64,000 bases of DNA from Streptomyces hygroscopicus subsp. hygroscopicus (GTDB lineage Bacteria; Actinomycetota; Actinomycetes; Streptomycetales; Streptomycetaceae), in contig NZ_BSSM01000007.1 of NCBI RefSeq assembly GCF_030269125.1, forward strand, positions 1 through 64,000. The letters run 5' to 3'. Each line of letters opens with the position of its first letter. The first letter of the stretch is position 1. Below are positions 35,965 through 44,738 of the stretch, piece by piece. The notes under the pieces are model-generated. The model ran no database searches. It had not been told where the DNA came from and worked only from the letters and a program-made list of their open reading frames with translations. Position numbers and translations under genes: made by a program.

Positions 35965-36030
35965 ATGGTTCATCTCCTCGCCTTCCACGTAGAGTTGGAG
36001 TCCGGCGACAGAAGGGGGACGGCGCGGTGA
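35965..36030 (+). CDS. possible 21-codon leader ORF before the MpaB-like gene
   Basis: ATG at 35965 opens a 21-codon frame whose TGA overlaps the GTG of the next gene (GTGA at 36027-36030). The ribosome site for the leader is weak. It may be a translational-coupling leader or chance; the overlap is the main argument. Confidence 0.25.
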   Translation: MVHLLAFHVELESGDRRGTAR

Positions 36031-36932
36031 AGCGCTTCGAACGGCTGGAGCGGATCCGCCGACTGGACCCGGTGGCGGACGCGCCGGAGATCTACCGGCT
36101 CAGCGCCGTCTTCGAATTCCCCTGGGACTACACCCGGGCCCTGGAACTGGCCCTGTACCGCACCTACGCGGTTCCGAGCATCGGCAGGCTCCTCGCCGAG
36201 ACCGCCGAGCTGACCGACCGCACACAGAAGCGGTACGACGATACCGCGCTGCTCCTCGACACGATCGTGGAACACGGCTTCGCCGCCGAACAGGGGCGTA
36301 CGGCGATCCGCCGCATCAACCAGATGCACCGCAGCTACGACATCGGCGACGACGACATGCGGTACGTGCTCAGCACCTTCGTCGTGGTGCCGAAGCGCTG
36401 GATCGACGCCTACGGCTGGCGCCGGCTGTCCCGGCACGAGATCGTCGCCGCCGCCGAGTACTACCGAACCCTCGGCCGGCACATGGGCATCCCGGATCTC
36501 CCCACGACGTACGAGGAGTTCGAAACCCTTCTCGACACCTACGAGGCGGCGCACTTCGGCTGGGACGAAGGTGCCCGGCGCGTCTCGGACGCCACCCTCG
36601 ACCTGATGGCGTCCTGGTATCCCCGCCCCTTGGCCCCCCTGCTGCGCACGGGTGTGCTCGCCCTCCTCGACGAACCGCTGCTGGACGCCTTCCGCTACCA
36701 GAGGCCGGGCGCGGTCACCGTCGCCCTGGTGCGGCGCGCCGTCAAGGCGCGCGGCTGGGTGGTCCGACTGCTGCCGCCACGCCGCTCGCCCCACTTCGCG
36801 CGCCAGAACCGGGAGATCAAGGGGTACCCGAACGGCTATCGCGTGGCCGACCTCGGCACTCGCCCGGTCCCGGGACTGCGCGGCTGCCCCGTACGGCACC
36901 TGGACGCCTCAGCGGCCGACTCCCTCGAGTGA
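36027..36932 (+). CDS. MpaB-family (DUF2236) oxygenase
   Basis: 301 residues. FPWDYTRALELALYRTYAVPSI, KRYDDTALLLDTIVEHGF, RINQMHRSYDIGDDDMRYVL and VLSTFVVVPKRWIDAYGWR match the all-helical MpaB/latex-clearing-protein-like fold. The TALLLDTIVEHGF and HRSYDIGDDDM segments hold histidines that may bind heme. Members are heme or other oxidases with varied substrates; the substrate here is unknown. Starts at GTG with GGGGGACGGCGCG. Its 3' end overlaps the PadR gene by 24 bp on the opposite strand. Confidence 0.8.
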   Translation: MKRFERLERIRRLDPVADAPEIYRLSAVFEFPWDYTRALELALYRTYAVPSIGRLLAETAELTDRTQKRYDDTALLLDTIVEHGFAAEQGRTAIRRINQMHRSYDIGDDDMRYVLSTFVVVPKRWIDAYGWRRLSRHEIVAAAEYYRTLGRHMGIPDLPTTYEEFETLLDTYEAAHFGWDEGARRVSDATLDLMASWYPRPLAPLLRTGVLALLDEPLLDAFRYQRPGAVTVALVRRAVKARGWVVRLLPPRRSPHFARQNREIKGYPNGYRVADLGTRPVPGLRGCPVRHLDASAADSLE

Positions 36933-37448
36933 CACCAGGGTGTCGCGCAGCCAGGCGAGTTCGGCCCGGCTCGTGGCACGCGCGATGGTGAGGATCCCCT
37001 GCCGGAAGGGGTCGTCCACCTCCTCGGCGCGGACCGGCCGGTCGCCCTCGTAGAAGAAGCTCGTCGGCTCCTCCAGGAAGGCGAGCCGGCGGCGCAGCAC
37101 GGCGGCCTGGGCGGCGGGGTCCTCCAGGTGCCGCAGGAAGGCGAGCAGGACGAACCACTGGTTCTCGTCGGTGATCTCGCGCTGCCCGGGTTCGGCGAGC
37201 CGGCGCCGCAACTCGACCCGGCCCTCCTCGGTCAGCCGCAGCACATGGCGCGGCGCGGCCACGGCCCCAGGCTCGGTGGCGCGAACCAGCAGTCCTGCCT
37301 TCTCCAGCCGCTTGATCGCCGGATACAGCGTGCTCTCGGCGACCGGCCGCACATGACCGGTGAGTGCCGCGATGTGCCGGCGCAGGACGTATCCGTGCAG
37401 GGGGGCCTCGTAAAGAAATCCCAGGATGGCGAGTTCGAGCATGACCAC
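36909..37448 (-). CDS. PadR-family transcriptional regulator
   Basis: 179 residues. The winged HTH (LELAILGFLYEAPLHGYVL, VAESTLYPAIKRLEKAGLL) and a C-terminal helical domain (ENQWFVLLAFLRHLEDP) are typical of the larger PadR subgroup. It probably represses the divergent hydrolase gene, itself, or both. A 12-bp palindrome lies 13 bp upstream of its start. Confidence 0.9.
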   Translation of the reverse strand: MVMLELAILGFLYEAPLHGYVLRRHIAALTGHVRPVAESTLYPAIKRLEKAGLLVRATEPGAVAAPRHVLRLTEEGRVELRRRLAEPGQREITDENQWFVLLAFLRHLEDPAAQAAVLRRRLAFLEEPTSFFYEGDRPVRAEEVDDPFRQGILTIARATSRAELAWLRDTLVSLEGVGR

Positions 37449-37460
37449 ATTCTTGCGTAC

Positions 37461-37472
37461 CGCTGTACAGCG
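37461..37472. promoter_or_regulatory. 12-bp palindrome, candidate PadR operator
   Basis: CGCTGTACAGCG is a perfect palindrome between the divergent PadR and hydrolase genes. PadR regulators usually bind dyads in their own promoters, so this is the best local candidate. Confidence 0.4.
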
Positions 37473-37514
37473 ACGCTTCTATACTCCGTTGACGCAATAC
37501 CTCGATGAGGATGT

Positions 37515-38309
37515 ATGGTCGAAGCGGTGATCGAGGTCGGCAGGGAGGGCGTTGTGCGGCAGGCTGTGTTCGACGGTGAGGGAAGCCGGATCCGCTGGAC
37601 GGAGGTGTCGGGGGAGGAGCCCGCCCGGGTCTATCTGCACGGGCTGGGATCGATGTCCGCGGCCTATCACGCACACATCGCGGCCCGCCCCGAACTCGCG
37701 GGCAGGCGCAGCCTCTTCCTGGATCTGCCGGGCCATGGCCTCAGCGACCGGCCCCGGCACTTCGGTTACACGCTGGAGGAGCACGCCGACGCGGTCGCGA
37801 CCGCCCTGGACACCGCGGAGGTCAGCGGTGCCGAGCTGATCGCGCACAGCATGGGCGGCTCCGTCGCCATCGTGCTCGCGCACCGGAGGCCGGAACTCGT
37901 CTCCCGGCTGGTGCTCGCCGAGGCCAATCTGGACGCCTTCCCGCCCCTGACCGCGGGCAGCAGCGCGATCGCCACCTACGAGGAGGACGAGTTCGTCGAG
38001 GAGGCGTACACACGCGTGCTGGAGGCCGTCGGTCCCCTTTGGGCCGCCACCATGCGGCTGGCCGACCCGCGCGCCCTGCACCGCAGTGCCGTCGGCCTGC
38101 GGCGCGGCTCCGACCCCGTGATGCGCACGATCCTGGAGGACCTGGACATCGACCGGGTGTACCTGCAGGGGGAGAAGAGCGGTGAACTTGAGGACCGCGG
38201 GCTGCTGGAAGCGGCCGGTGTACGGGTGCTGACGGTGACGGGCGCCGGGCACAACATCATGTTCGACAACCCCGACGCCTTCGCCGCCGCCGTCGCGGGA
38301 AACCTCTGA
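37515..38309 (+). CDS. alpha/beta hydrolase
   Basis: 264 residues. The nucleophile elbow is AHSMGGS, the oxyanion region VYLHGLGSMSAAYH, DLPGHGLSDRP follows, and the catalytic His is in TGAGHNIMFD. No signal peptide, so it is cytoplasmic. Substrate unknown. The start at 37515 has GAGG only 4 bases away; a later in-frame GTG at 37554 is also possible. Divergent from padR. Confidence 0.85.
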   Translation: MVEAVIEVGREGVVRQAVFDGEGSRIRWTEVSGEEPARVYLHGLGSMSAAYHAHIAARPELAGRRSLFLDLPGHGLSDRPRHFGYTLEEHADAVATALDTAEVSGAELIAHSMGGSVAIVLAHRRPELVSRLVLAEANLDAFPPLTAGSSAIATYEEDEFVEEAYTRVLEAVGPLWAATMRLADPRALHRSAVGLRRGSDPVMRTILEDLDIDRVYLQGEKSGELEDRGLLEAAGVRVLTVTGAGHNIMFDNPDAFAAAVAGNL

Positions 38310-38313
38310 TCCA

Positions 38314-38922
38314 TCAGTCCTCGCGCACGGCGAGCGCGAGGAAGCGGGCGTCCTCGTCGACGTACGACGTCATGCGCCACCCCGAACGTGAGAGCAGCGG
38401 GCCGAGGTTCTGTTCGGCCCGCAGGTCGTCCGGTGTGATCTGCCTGCCCTGCCGCGCCGCCAGAGCCGCGCGGCCGACGGGATGGAACAGGGCGAGCCGC
38501 CCGCCGGGCCGCACCACCCGGGCGAGTTCCCGCAGGTTCTCCACGGGGTGCGGCAGATGGGCGATCAGCCCCGCCGCGAACACCGCGTCCAGGGACTTCG
38601 AACGCAGCGGCAGCGCGGCCACGTCCGCGAGCAGCAGCGTTCCCTCCCGGTCGCGGCCCGCCGCTACGGCGGCCGCGAGCATCGCCGGGGTCAGGTCGGC
38701 GCCGAGGATCACGCCGGTGGGGCCCACGGCGGCCCGCAGCGGCGACAGCGCGCGCCCGGTCCCACAGCCCGCGTCCAGTACGCGGTCGCCCGTCCGCAGC
38801 CCGAGGTCGGCCACGGCGGCCGCGTACGCGGGCCCGTCATCGGGAAACCGGCTGTCCCAGTCCGCGGCCCGTGCGGCGAAGAACTCCTGGACGTGTGCGT
38901 GGTCGTCGCTCATGTCCCGCAT
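38314..38922 (-). CDS. class I SAM-dependent methyltransferase
   Basis: 202 residues: VLDAGCGTGRALSPLRAAV motif I, GADLTPAMLAAA, ADVAALPLRSKSLDAVF and VRPGGRLALFHPV. It is a small-molecule type without an obvious extra domain. ATG at 38920-38922 is chosen for its AGGGC; a downstream ATG at 38913 lacks ribosome-site spacing. Convergent with the hydrolase, 4 bp between stops. Confidence 0.85.
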   Translation of the reverse strand: MRDMSDDHAHVQEFFAARAADWDSRFPDDGPAYAAAVADLGLRTGDRVLDAGCGTGRALSPLRAAVGPTGVILGADLTPAMLAAAVAAGRDREGTLLLADVAALPLRSKSLDAVFAAGLIAHLPHPVENLRELARVVRPGGRLALFHPVGRAALAARQGRQITPDDLRAEQNLGPLLSRSGWRMTSYVDEDARFLALAVRED

Positions 38923-39001
38923 GATGCCCTGATTTCGTGCCCGTGCGCGCACGACGGTGGGCGCGGAGGCGAGCCTGCCGCTGATCGGCCGGGGCCGCCG
39001 C

Positions 39002-39430
39002 TCAGGCCGCCAGATCCCGCACCGCCACCACCTGTTCGATGGGAACGCGGACCAGCAGCTCACCGGGAACGCCGTTGCGGGCGCCGAACTCCTCGGCGCG
39101 GTCCTCGCCCATGTACCGCGCGGCGACCCGCGCCGCCCAGTGGCGCAGTTCCGCCGGATCCTCCGACAGTTGGGCGCGGCCGCCCAGCATCACGAAATGG
39201 AACGGCGGCCTGTCGTCGTCCACGCACAGGGCGACACGCCCGTCACGGGCCAGATTGCGCCCTTTCACGGTGTCCCGGCCGGTGAGAAGGACCAGTTCGT
39301 CCCCGTCCAGCAGGAACCAGACCGGGGCCACATGAGGGCTCCCATCGGCGCGAACGGTGGACAGTTTGCCGGTGCGGGTGCCCTTTGAGACGAACGCCCG
39401 CCATTCCTCGTCGGTCATCTTCTGTGCCAT
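39002..39430 (-). CDS. pyridoxamine-5'-phosphate-oxidase-like flavin/F420 protein
   Basis: 142 residues. The split-barrel pattern is clear: GKLSTVRADGSPHVAPVWFL, LLTGRDTVKGRNLARDGRVA and PFHFVMLGGRAQL. In actinomycetes many such proteins use F420H2 rather than FMN to reduce small substrates. AAGGAGG precedes the ATG. Divergent from the roadblock gene. Confidence 0.85.
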   Translation of the reverse strand: MAQKMTDEEWRAFVSKGTRTGKLSTVRADGSPHVAPVWFLLDGDELVLLTGRDTVKGRNLARDGRVALCVDDDRPPFHFVMLGGRAQLSEDPAELRHWAARVAARYMGEDRAEEFGARNGVPGELLVRVPIEQVVAVRDLAA

Positions 39431-39521
39431 GCGCCCATCCTCCTTGCCCGTATGCCGCACGTGGGGAAGGCTTGCGGAGGGTTCCTCCAGCCAGGGGGAG
39501 ACATCACACGGGGAGACGGAA

Positions 39522-39935
39522 ATGGTGCAGAACCAGGGACTCGGCTGGCTCCTGGACGACCTGACGGAACGTGTGGAGGATGTGCGGCACGCGCTGGTCC
39601 TGTCCAACGACGGACTGGTCACCGGTGCGAGCACCGGACTGCGCCGCGAGGACGCGGAGCACCTTGCCGCCGTGGCGTCCGGTCTGCACAGTCTGGCCAA
39701 GGGCTCGGGGCGCCACTTCGGCGCGGGCGCGGTACGCCAGACGATGATCGAGTACGACGACGCCGTGCTGTTCGTGACCGCGGCCGGCTCCGGCAGCTGC
39801 CTGTGCGTGCTCAGCGGGGCGGAGGCCGACATCGGGCAGATCGCCTACGAGATGACCCTGCTCGTCAACCGGGTCGGAGAGCACCTCGGCGTCGATGCCC
39901 GGAAACCCGAGCAGGCACCCGGCACAGGTCTCTGA
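39522..39935 (+). CDS. lone roadblock/LC7 protein
   Basis: 137 residues: LGWLLDDLTERVEDVRHALV, SNDGLVTGASTGL, and LCVLSGAEADIGQIAYEMTL as in CvnB proteins. No kinase, DUF742 or GTPase gene accompanies it, unlike the complete conservon at 12-15 kb. It could regulate a GTPase encoded elsewhere. Confidence 0.85.
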   Translation: MVQNQGLGWLLDDLTERVEDVRHALVLSNDGLVTGASTGLRREDAEHLAAVASGLHSLAKGSGRHFGAGAVRQTMIEYDDAVLFVTAAGSGSCLCVLSGAEADIGQIAYEMTLLVNRVGEHLGVDARKPEQAPGTGL

Positions 39936-40061
39936 CCTGGGAATTCTTCAGCCTCCCCAGAGTTATCCACAGGCTCGCCACGCAATGCGCCGAAACGGCT
40001 ACGGTGTGTGCACGGCGATCGCACGAGGCGTGAGCCACTGACTCCACGGGGGAGTAGGACC

Positions 40062-41162
40062 ATGTCGGCAGACATCTTCGGACCAGCCCGCTCCGAAACG
40101 TGTACACCGGGCCGGGCCGCTCGTGAACTGGGCGTTCCGCGAGGTGAGTTCGACCTCGCCGTCCAGCTCGGGCACGTGCGGACCGTGCCCGACGAGGGTG
40201 GGGGTGGCGGTCGGCTGGTGGAGCGCGCGGAGATCGACCGGCTGCGTGCGCAGGACGGTTTCCCGGACTCGCTCAGCGATCGGGTGCGGGTCGTGGGCAC
40301 CGGCGACGGCGCCGAGCTGATGGACATCCCGGCCGGCCGTTTCACCCGGCTCGCGCGCCTGGGCCTGCTCGTGCCCATGAAGGTGTACGTCAACCGGTAC
40401 GGGACCGTGGTCTGGCTCTATCTGGCCCAAGAGCTGAAGGACTTCGCGGCCGCCGCGGAGAACACGCGCCTGCTCAAGGGGCGCACCCCCGAGACACTGC
40501 GGAGCCAGCTCGCGGAGGGCGTCGACCTGCGTGCCCGCAACTGGCGCATGCGGCAGCTCGGATGTCTGCTGCGACAGGCCGGGGACCCGTGGGCCCGAGC
40601 CGGGGCCCTGGCCACCCTGCTCCCGCCCGCCGAGGTCGCCGATGTCGTCGAGGACCCGTACGAACGTGCCTGGGTGAACCGGTTCCGGTCCGCGCTGCCC
40701 GGTCAGGCCCTGTCCGGAAGATCGTTCGCCCACGTCGCCGAGCGGATCACGACCGCGCAGGACGCGGACGAGATCGAGTGGCTGCGTGGCGACCTGGCCC
40801 AGTCGGTCGAGGAAGCACGGGTCCTCTCGCCGGCTCCCCGGCCGGCCGTGCGCCGCGCGAGGCCGACGACGCGTCCGACGGCGCGGCCTATCCCGCCGAT
40901 GGCACGCACGGTGACGGCGCGGTTGGAGTCGGGGGAGTCGACGGTTCCCACGCCGGAGCCGACGGCGGGGGCGGCCGTGCGGGCCGCCGAGCCGCGTCCG
41001 ATCCCCGCAGGAGACGTGCCCGAGCGGCGACACACGCCCCGGGCACGGCCGGCACCGCCCTCCGGTCCCCGGTTCCCCGGGCCCGGACGCACACCGCCGC
41101 GCTCCACGAGCCGTCTGCGCGCCTGGCTACGGCGGAGAGGCCCGCGACCCGCAGAGGTCTGA
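40062..41162 (+). CDS. DUF6397-like protein with basic disordered C-terminus
   Basis: 366 residues. The N-terminal 240 are ordered, with two segments resembling HTH folds (PGRAARELGVPRGEFDLAVQ; GRFTRLARLGLLVPMKVYV). The last 120 are Arg/Pro-rich and disordered. The general form fits DUF6397 proteins of Streptomyces, of unknown function. GGGGGAGTAGGACC precedes the ATG. Confidence 0.65.
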   Translation: MSADIFGPARSETCTPGRAARELGVPRGEFDLAVQLGHVRTVPDEGGGGGRLVERAEIDRLRAQDGFPDSLSDRVRVVGTGDGAELMDIPAGRFTRLARLGLLVPMKVYVNRYGTVVWLYLAQELKDFAAAAENTRLLKGRTPETLRSQLAEGVDLRARNWRMRQLGCLLRQAGDPWARAGALATLLPPAEVADVVEDPYERAWVNRFRSALPGQALSGRSFAHVAERITTAQDADEIEWLRGDLAQSVEEARVLSPAPRPAVRRARPTTRPTARPIPPMARTVTARLESGESTVPTPEPTAGAAVRAAEPRPIPAGDVPERRHTPRARPAPPSGPRFPGPGRTPPRSTSRLRAWLRRRGPRPAEV

Positions 41163-41190
41163 GCACGCGTGGTCGAGCCGGCCCGGGGCG

Positions 41191-42060
41191 CTACAGGGAC
41201 CTGAACAGTCCCTCTTGGACGACCGAGACGAGCAGCCGCCCCTCGATGTCGTAGATGCGCCCGCGGGCGAGCCCCCGCCCGCCGGTGGCGATCGGCGACT
41301 CCTGGTCGTAGAGGAACCACTCGTCGGCGCGGAACGGCCGGTGGAACCACATCGCGTGGTCCAGTGAGGCCATGTCGAAGTTCCGACGCCCCCACAGGGG
41401 TTCGACGGGGATGCGCACCGCGTCCAGGAGCGTCATGTCGCTGGCGTAGGTCAGCGCGCAGGTGTGGACCAGCGGGTCGTTCCCCAGCGGTCCCACCGCG
41501 CGCATCCACACCGCGCTGCGCGGCTCGGCGCCCTTGACCTCCTCGTCGTTCCAGCGCAGCGGGTCGGCATACCGGATGTCGAAGGGCTGGCGGCGCACCA
41601 TCCGCTCCAACTGCTCCGGCAGCGTGCCCAGATGCTTGCGTATCTCCTCGGCCACCGTCGGCAGCGTTTCGGGATGCGGCAGCTCACGGGCCGGCGGTAG
41701 CTGGTGTTCGAACGGTCCTTCCTCGGGCTTGTGAAAGGAGGCGGTCAGATTGAAGATCGTGCGGCCCTGCTGCACGGCGGTGACCCGGCGCGTGGTGAAC
41801 GAACGCCCGTCGCGGATCCGCTCCACCTGGTACACGATCGGCACGCCGGGACGCCCCGGGCGCAGGAAGTACGCGTGCAGCGAGTGCACCGGGCGGTCGC
41901 CCTCCGTGGTGCGGCCTGCGGCGACCAGGGCCTGGCCCGCCACCTGGCCGCCGAAGACCCGCTGCAGGGACTCCTGCGGGCTTCGGCCACGGAAGATGTT
42001 GACCTCGATCTGCTCCAGGTCGAGCAGATCGACCAGTCTTTCGGCCGGGTTCGTCGTCAT
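41191..42060 (-). CDS. tesB: acyl-CoA thioesterase II
   Basis: 289 residues, double hot-dog fold. RVFGGQVAGQALVAAGRT, VHSLHAYFLRPGRPGVPIVY, RSFTTRRVTAVQQGRTIFNL, and in the second half SLDHAMWFHRPFRADEW and GLARGRIYDIEGRLLVSV are the family's conserved segments. It hydrolyses medium- and long-chain acyl-CoA to free acid. Convergent with the DUF6397-like gene. Confidence 0.93.
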   Translation of the reverse strand: MTTNPAERLVDLLDLEQIEVNIFRGRSPQESLQRVFGGQVAGQALVAAGRTTEGDRPVHSLHAYFLRPGRPGVPIVYQVERIRDGRSFTTRRVTAVQQGRTIFNLTASFHKPEEGPFEHQLPPARELPHPETLPTVAEEIRKHLGTLPEQLERMVRRQPFDIRYADPLRWNDEEVKGAEPRSAVWMRAVGPLGNDPLVHTCALTYASDMTLLDAVRIPVEPLWGRRNFDMASLDHAMWFHRPFRADEWFLYDQESPIATGGRGLARGRIYDIEGRLLVSVVQEGLFRSL

Positions 42061-42079
42061 GGGTGGGATTCTCCTGTGG

Positions 42080-44593
42080 TCACAGCTGGCCGACATCGGT
42101 GACGCGTACGACCGCGCGGCCCTCGGCGTCCGAGGCCGCGAGGTCGACCTCCGCACTGATACCCCAGTCGTGGTCGCCGTTGGGGTCGTCGAAGATCTGG
42201 CGGACCCGCCAGAGGCCGTTCTCCGGCTCCTCCTTGATGACCAGCAGCTTGGGGCCGCGGGCGTCGGGGCCGGTACCGAGATCTTCGTACTCGTCCCAGT
42301 ACTTGTCCATGGCCTCGCCCCAGGCGTCGGCGTCCCAGCCGGACTCGGCGTCCATCTCACCCAGTTCCTCGACCTGGTCCAGCGCGGCCAGCTCCACGCG
42401 GCGGAACAGCGCGTTGCGGACCAGCACCCGGAAGGCGCGTGCGTTGGTGGTGACCGGCTTGACCTCGTCGGCCTTCTCCTGGGCCTGCTCGGCGGTCATC
42501 TCCTCGGGGTTCGCCAGCTGCTCCCACTCGTCCAGCAGGCTGGAGTCGACCTGGCGCACCATCTCGCCGAGCCACTCGATCAGGTCCTGGAGGTCCTCGG
42601 ACTTCAGGTCGTCCGGGATGGTGTGGTCGAGGGTCTTGTAGGCGCCGGCGAGGTAGCGCAGCACGATGCCCTCGGTGCGGGCCAGCTCGTAGAAGGACAC
42701 CAACTCCGTGAAGGAGAGCGCCCGTTCGTACATGTCGCGGACGACCGACTTCGGCGACAGCGGGTGGTCGCCGACCCAGGGGTGGCTCTTGCGGTAGGTG
42801 TTGTAGGCGTGGAAGAGCAGCTCTTCCAGCGGCTTCGGGTAGGTGACGTCCTGGAGGCGCTCCATGCGCTCCTCGTACTCGACGCCGTCGGCCTTCATCG
42901 CGGCCACGGCCTCGCCGCGTGCCTTGTTCTGCTGGGCGACGAGGATCTGCCGCGGGTCGTCGAGCGTGGATTCGACCACGGAGACCATGTCGAGGGCGTA
43001 GGACGGCGACTCGGGATCAAGGAGTTCGAACGAGGCGAGGGCGAATGTGGACAGCGGCTGGTTGAGCGCGAAGTCCTGCTGGAGGTCGACCGTGAGCCGC
43101 ACGATGCGCCCCTCCGCGTCGGGCTTGTCGAGTTTCTCCACGATGCCGCCGTCGAGCAGCGAACGGTAGATCGCGATCGCCCGGCGGATGTGCCGCAGCT
43201 GCTGCTTGCGCGGCTCGTGGTTGTCCTCCAGGAGATGGCGCATCGCCTCGAAGGCGTTGCCCGGCCGGGCGATCACCGACAGCAGCATGGTGTGCGTCAC
43301 CCGGAAACGGGACGTCAGCGGCTCCGGCTCCGAGTCGATCAGCTTCTGGAAGGTGTTCTCCGTCCAGCCGACGAATCCCTCCGGCGCCTTCTTGCGCACC
43401 ACCTTGCGCCGCTTCTTCGGGTCGTCGCCCGCCTTCGCCAGCGCCTTCTCGTTCTCGATGACGTGTTCCGGCGCCTGGGCGACGACGAGGCCCGCCGTGT
43501 CGAAGCCGGCCCGGCCGGCCCGGCCCGCGATCTGGTGGAACTCCCGCGCCCGCAGGGTTCGCACCCGGCTGCCGTCGTACTTGGTCAGTGCTGTGAACAG
43601 GACCGTGCGGATAGGCACGTTGACGCCCACGCCGAGCGTGTCCGTGCCGCAGATGACCTTCAGCAGACCGGCCTGGGCGAGCTTCTCCACCAGCCGTCGG
43701 TACTTGGGCAGCATGCCGGCGTGGTGCACGCCGATGCCGTGGCGGACGTAACGGGAGAGGTTGCGGCCGAACTTGGTGGTGAACCGGAAGTTGCCGATCA
43801 GCTCGGCGATCTGGTCCTTCTCCTCGCGCGAGCACATGTTGATGCTCATCAGCGCCTGGGCCCGCTCCACGGCCTGCGCCTGGGTGAAGTGGACGATGTA
43901 CACCGGCGCCTGCTTGCTCTCCAGCAGCTCGGTGAGCGTCTCGGTGAGCGGGGTCAGCTTGTACTCGTAGGAGAGCGGCACCGGACGGGTCGCCGAGCGG
44001 ACCACCGCGGTCGGACGGCCGGTGCGGCGGGTGAGGTCCTTCTCGAAGAACGACACATCGCCCAAAGTGGCGGACATCAGGATGAACTGCGCCTGAGGCA
44101 GTTCCAGCAGCGGAATCTGCCAGGCCCAGCCGCGGTCACCCTCCGCGTAGAAGTGGAACTCGTCCATGACGACCTGGCCCACGTCCGCGTTCTTGCCGTC
44201 GCGCAGCGCGATCGAGGCCAGCACCTCGGCCGTGCAGCAGATCACGGGGGCGTCGGCGTTCACGGAGGCGTCGCCGGTGAGCATGCCGACGTTCTCGGTG
44301 CCGAACAGCTTGCACAGCTCGAAGAATTTCTCCGACACCAGCGCCTTGATCGGGGCCGTGTAGAAGGTGACCTCGTCGCGGGCCAGTGCCGCGAAGTGCG
44401 CGCCCGCGGCGATCATGCTCTTGCCGGAACCGGTGGGGGTGGAGACGATCACGTTCGCCCCGGACACCGCTTCGATCAGCGCCTCTTCCTGGTGGGGGTA
44501 GAGGGTGAGGCCGCGCTCCTGGGCCCACGACTCGAAGGCTTCGTAGAGGGCGTCGGGGTCGGCGGTCGGCGGCAGCTGATCGATGAGGGTCAC
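42080..44593 (-). CDS. SKI2-like DExH-box RNA/DNA helicase
   Basis: 837 residues. STPTGSGKSMIAAGAHFAAL (motif I), MDEFHFY (motif II, DEFH), FILMSATLG (III) and FHQIAGRAGRAGFDTAG (VI) define a superfamily-2 helicase of the Ski2/Mtr4/HelY kind, common in actinobacteria. The C-terminal 300 residues are the helical partner domain. The start is GTG at 44591-44593; GGGAGG lies immediately before it. An upstream GTG has no ribosome site. Confidence 0.88.
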   Translation of the reverse strand: MTLIDQLPPTADPDALYEAFESWAQERGLTLYPHQEEALIEAVSGANVIVSTPTGSGKSMIAAGAHFAALARDEVTFYTAPIKALVSEKFFELCKLFGTENVGMLTGDASVNADAPVICCTAEVLASIALRDGKNADVGQVVMDEFHFYAEGDRGWAWQIPLLELPQAQFILMSATLGDVSFFEKDLTRRTGRPTAVVRSATRPVPLSYEYKLTPLTETLTELLESKQAPVYIVHFTQAQAVERAQALMSINMCSREEKDQIAELIGNFRFTTKFGRNLSRYVRHGIGVHHAGMLPKYRRLVEKLAQAGLLKVICGTDTLGVGVNVPIRTVLFTALTKYDGSRVRTLRAREFHQIAGRAGRAGFDTAGLVVAQAPEHVIENEKALAKAGDDPKKRRKVVRKKAPEGFVGWTENTFQKLIDSEPEPLTSRFRVTHTMLLSVIARPGNAFEAMRHLLEDNHEPRKQQLRHIRRAIAIYRSLLDGGIVEKLDKPDAEGRIVRLTVDLQQDFALNQPLSTFALASFELLDPESPSYALDMVSVVESTLDDPRQILVAQQNKARGEAVAAMKADGVEYEERMERLQDVTYPKPLEELLFHAYNTYRKSHPWVGDHPLSPKSVVRDMYERALSFTELVSFYELARTEGIVLRYLAGAYKTLDHTIPDDLKSEDLQDLIEWLGEMVRQVDSSLLDEWEQLANPEEMTAEQAQEKADEVKPVTTNARAFRVLVRNALFRRVELAALDQVEELGEMDAESGWDADAWGEAMDKYWDEYEDLGTGPDARGPKLLVIKEEPENGLWRVRQIFDDPNGDHDWGISAEVDLAASDAEGRAVVRVTDVGQL

Positions 44594-44738
44594 CCTCCCA
44601 TCTTGCCTGGCCTCCTCCCCGATCGGGGAATCGGCTGGGGCCGGGAAGATCACGGCAGCTACGCTGTGTCGCCGACGGAGCGTCAGCGCACCAGGTCAAC
44701 TGGACAGCGGTACACGAGGAATGGGGCGGGGAGCGGCC

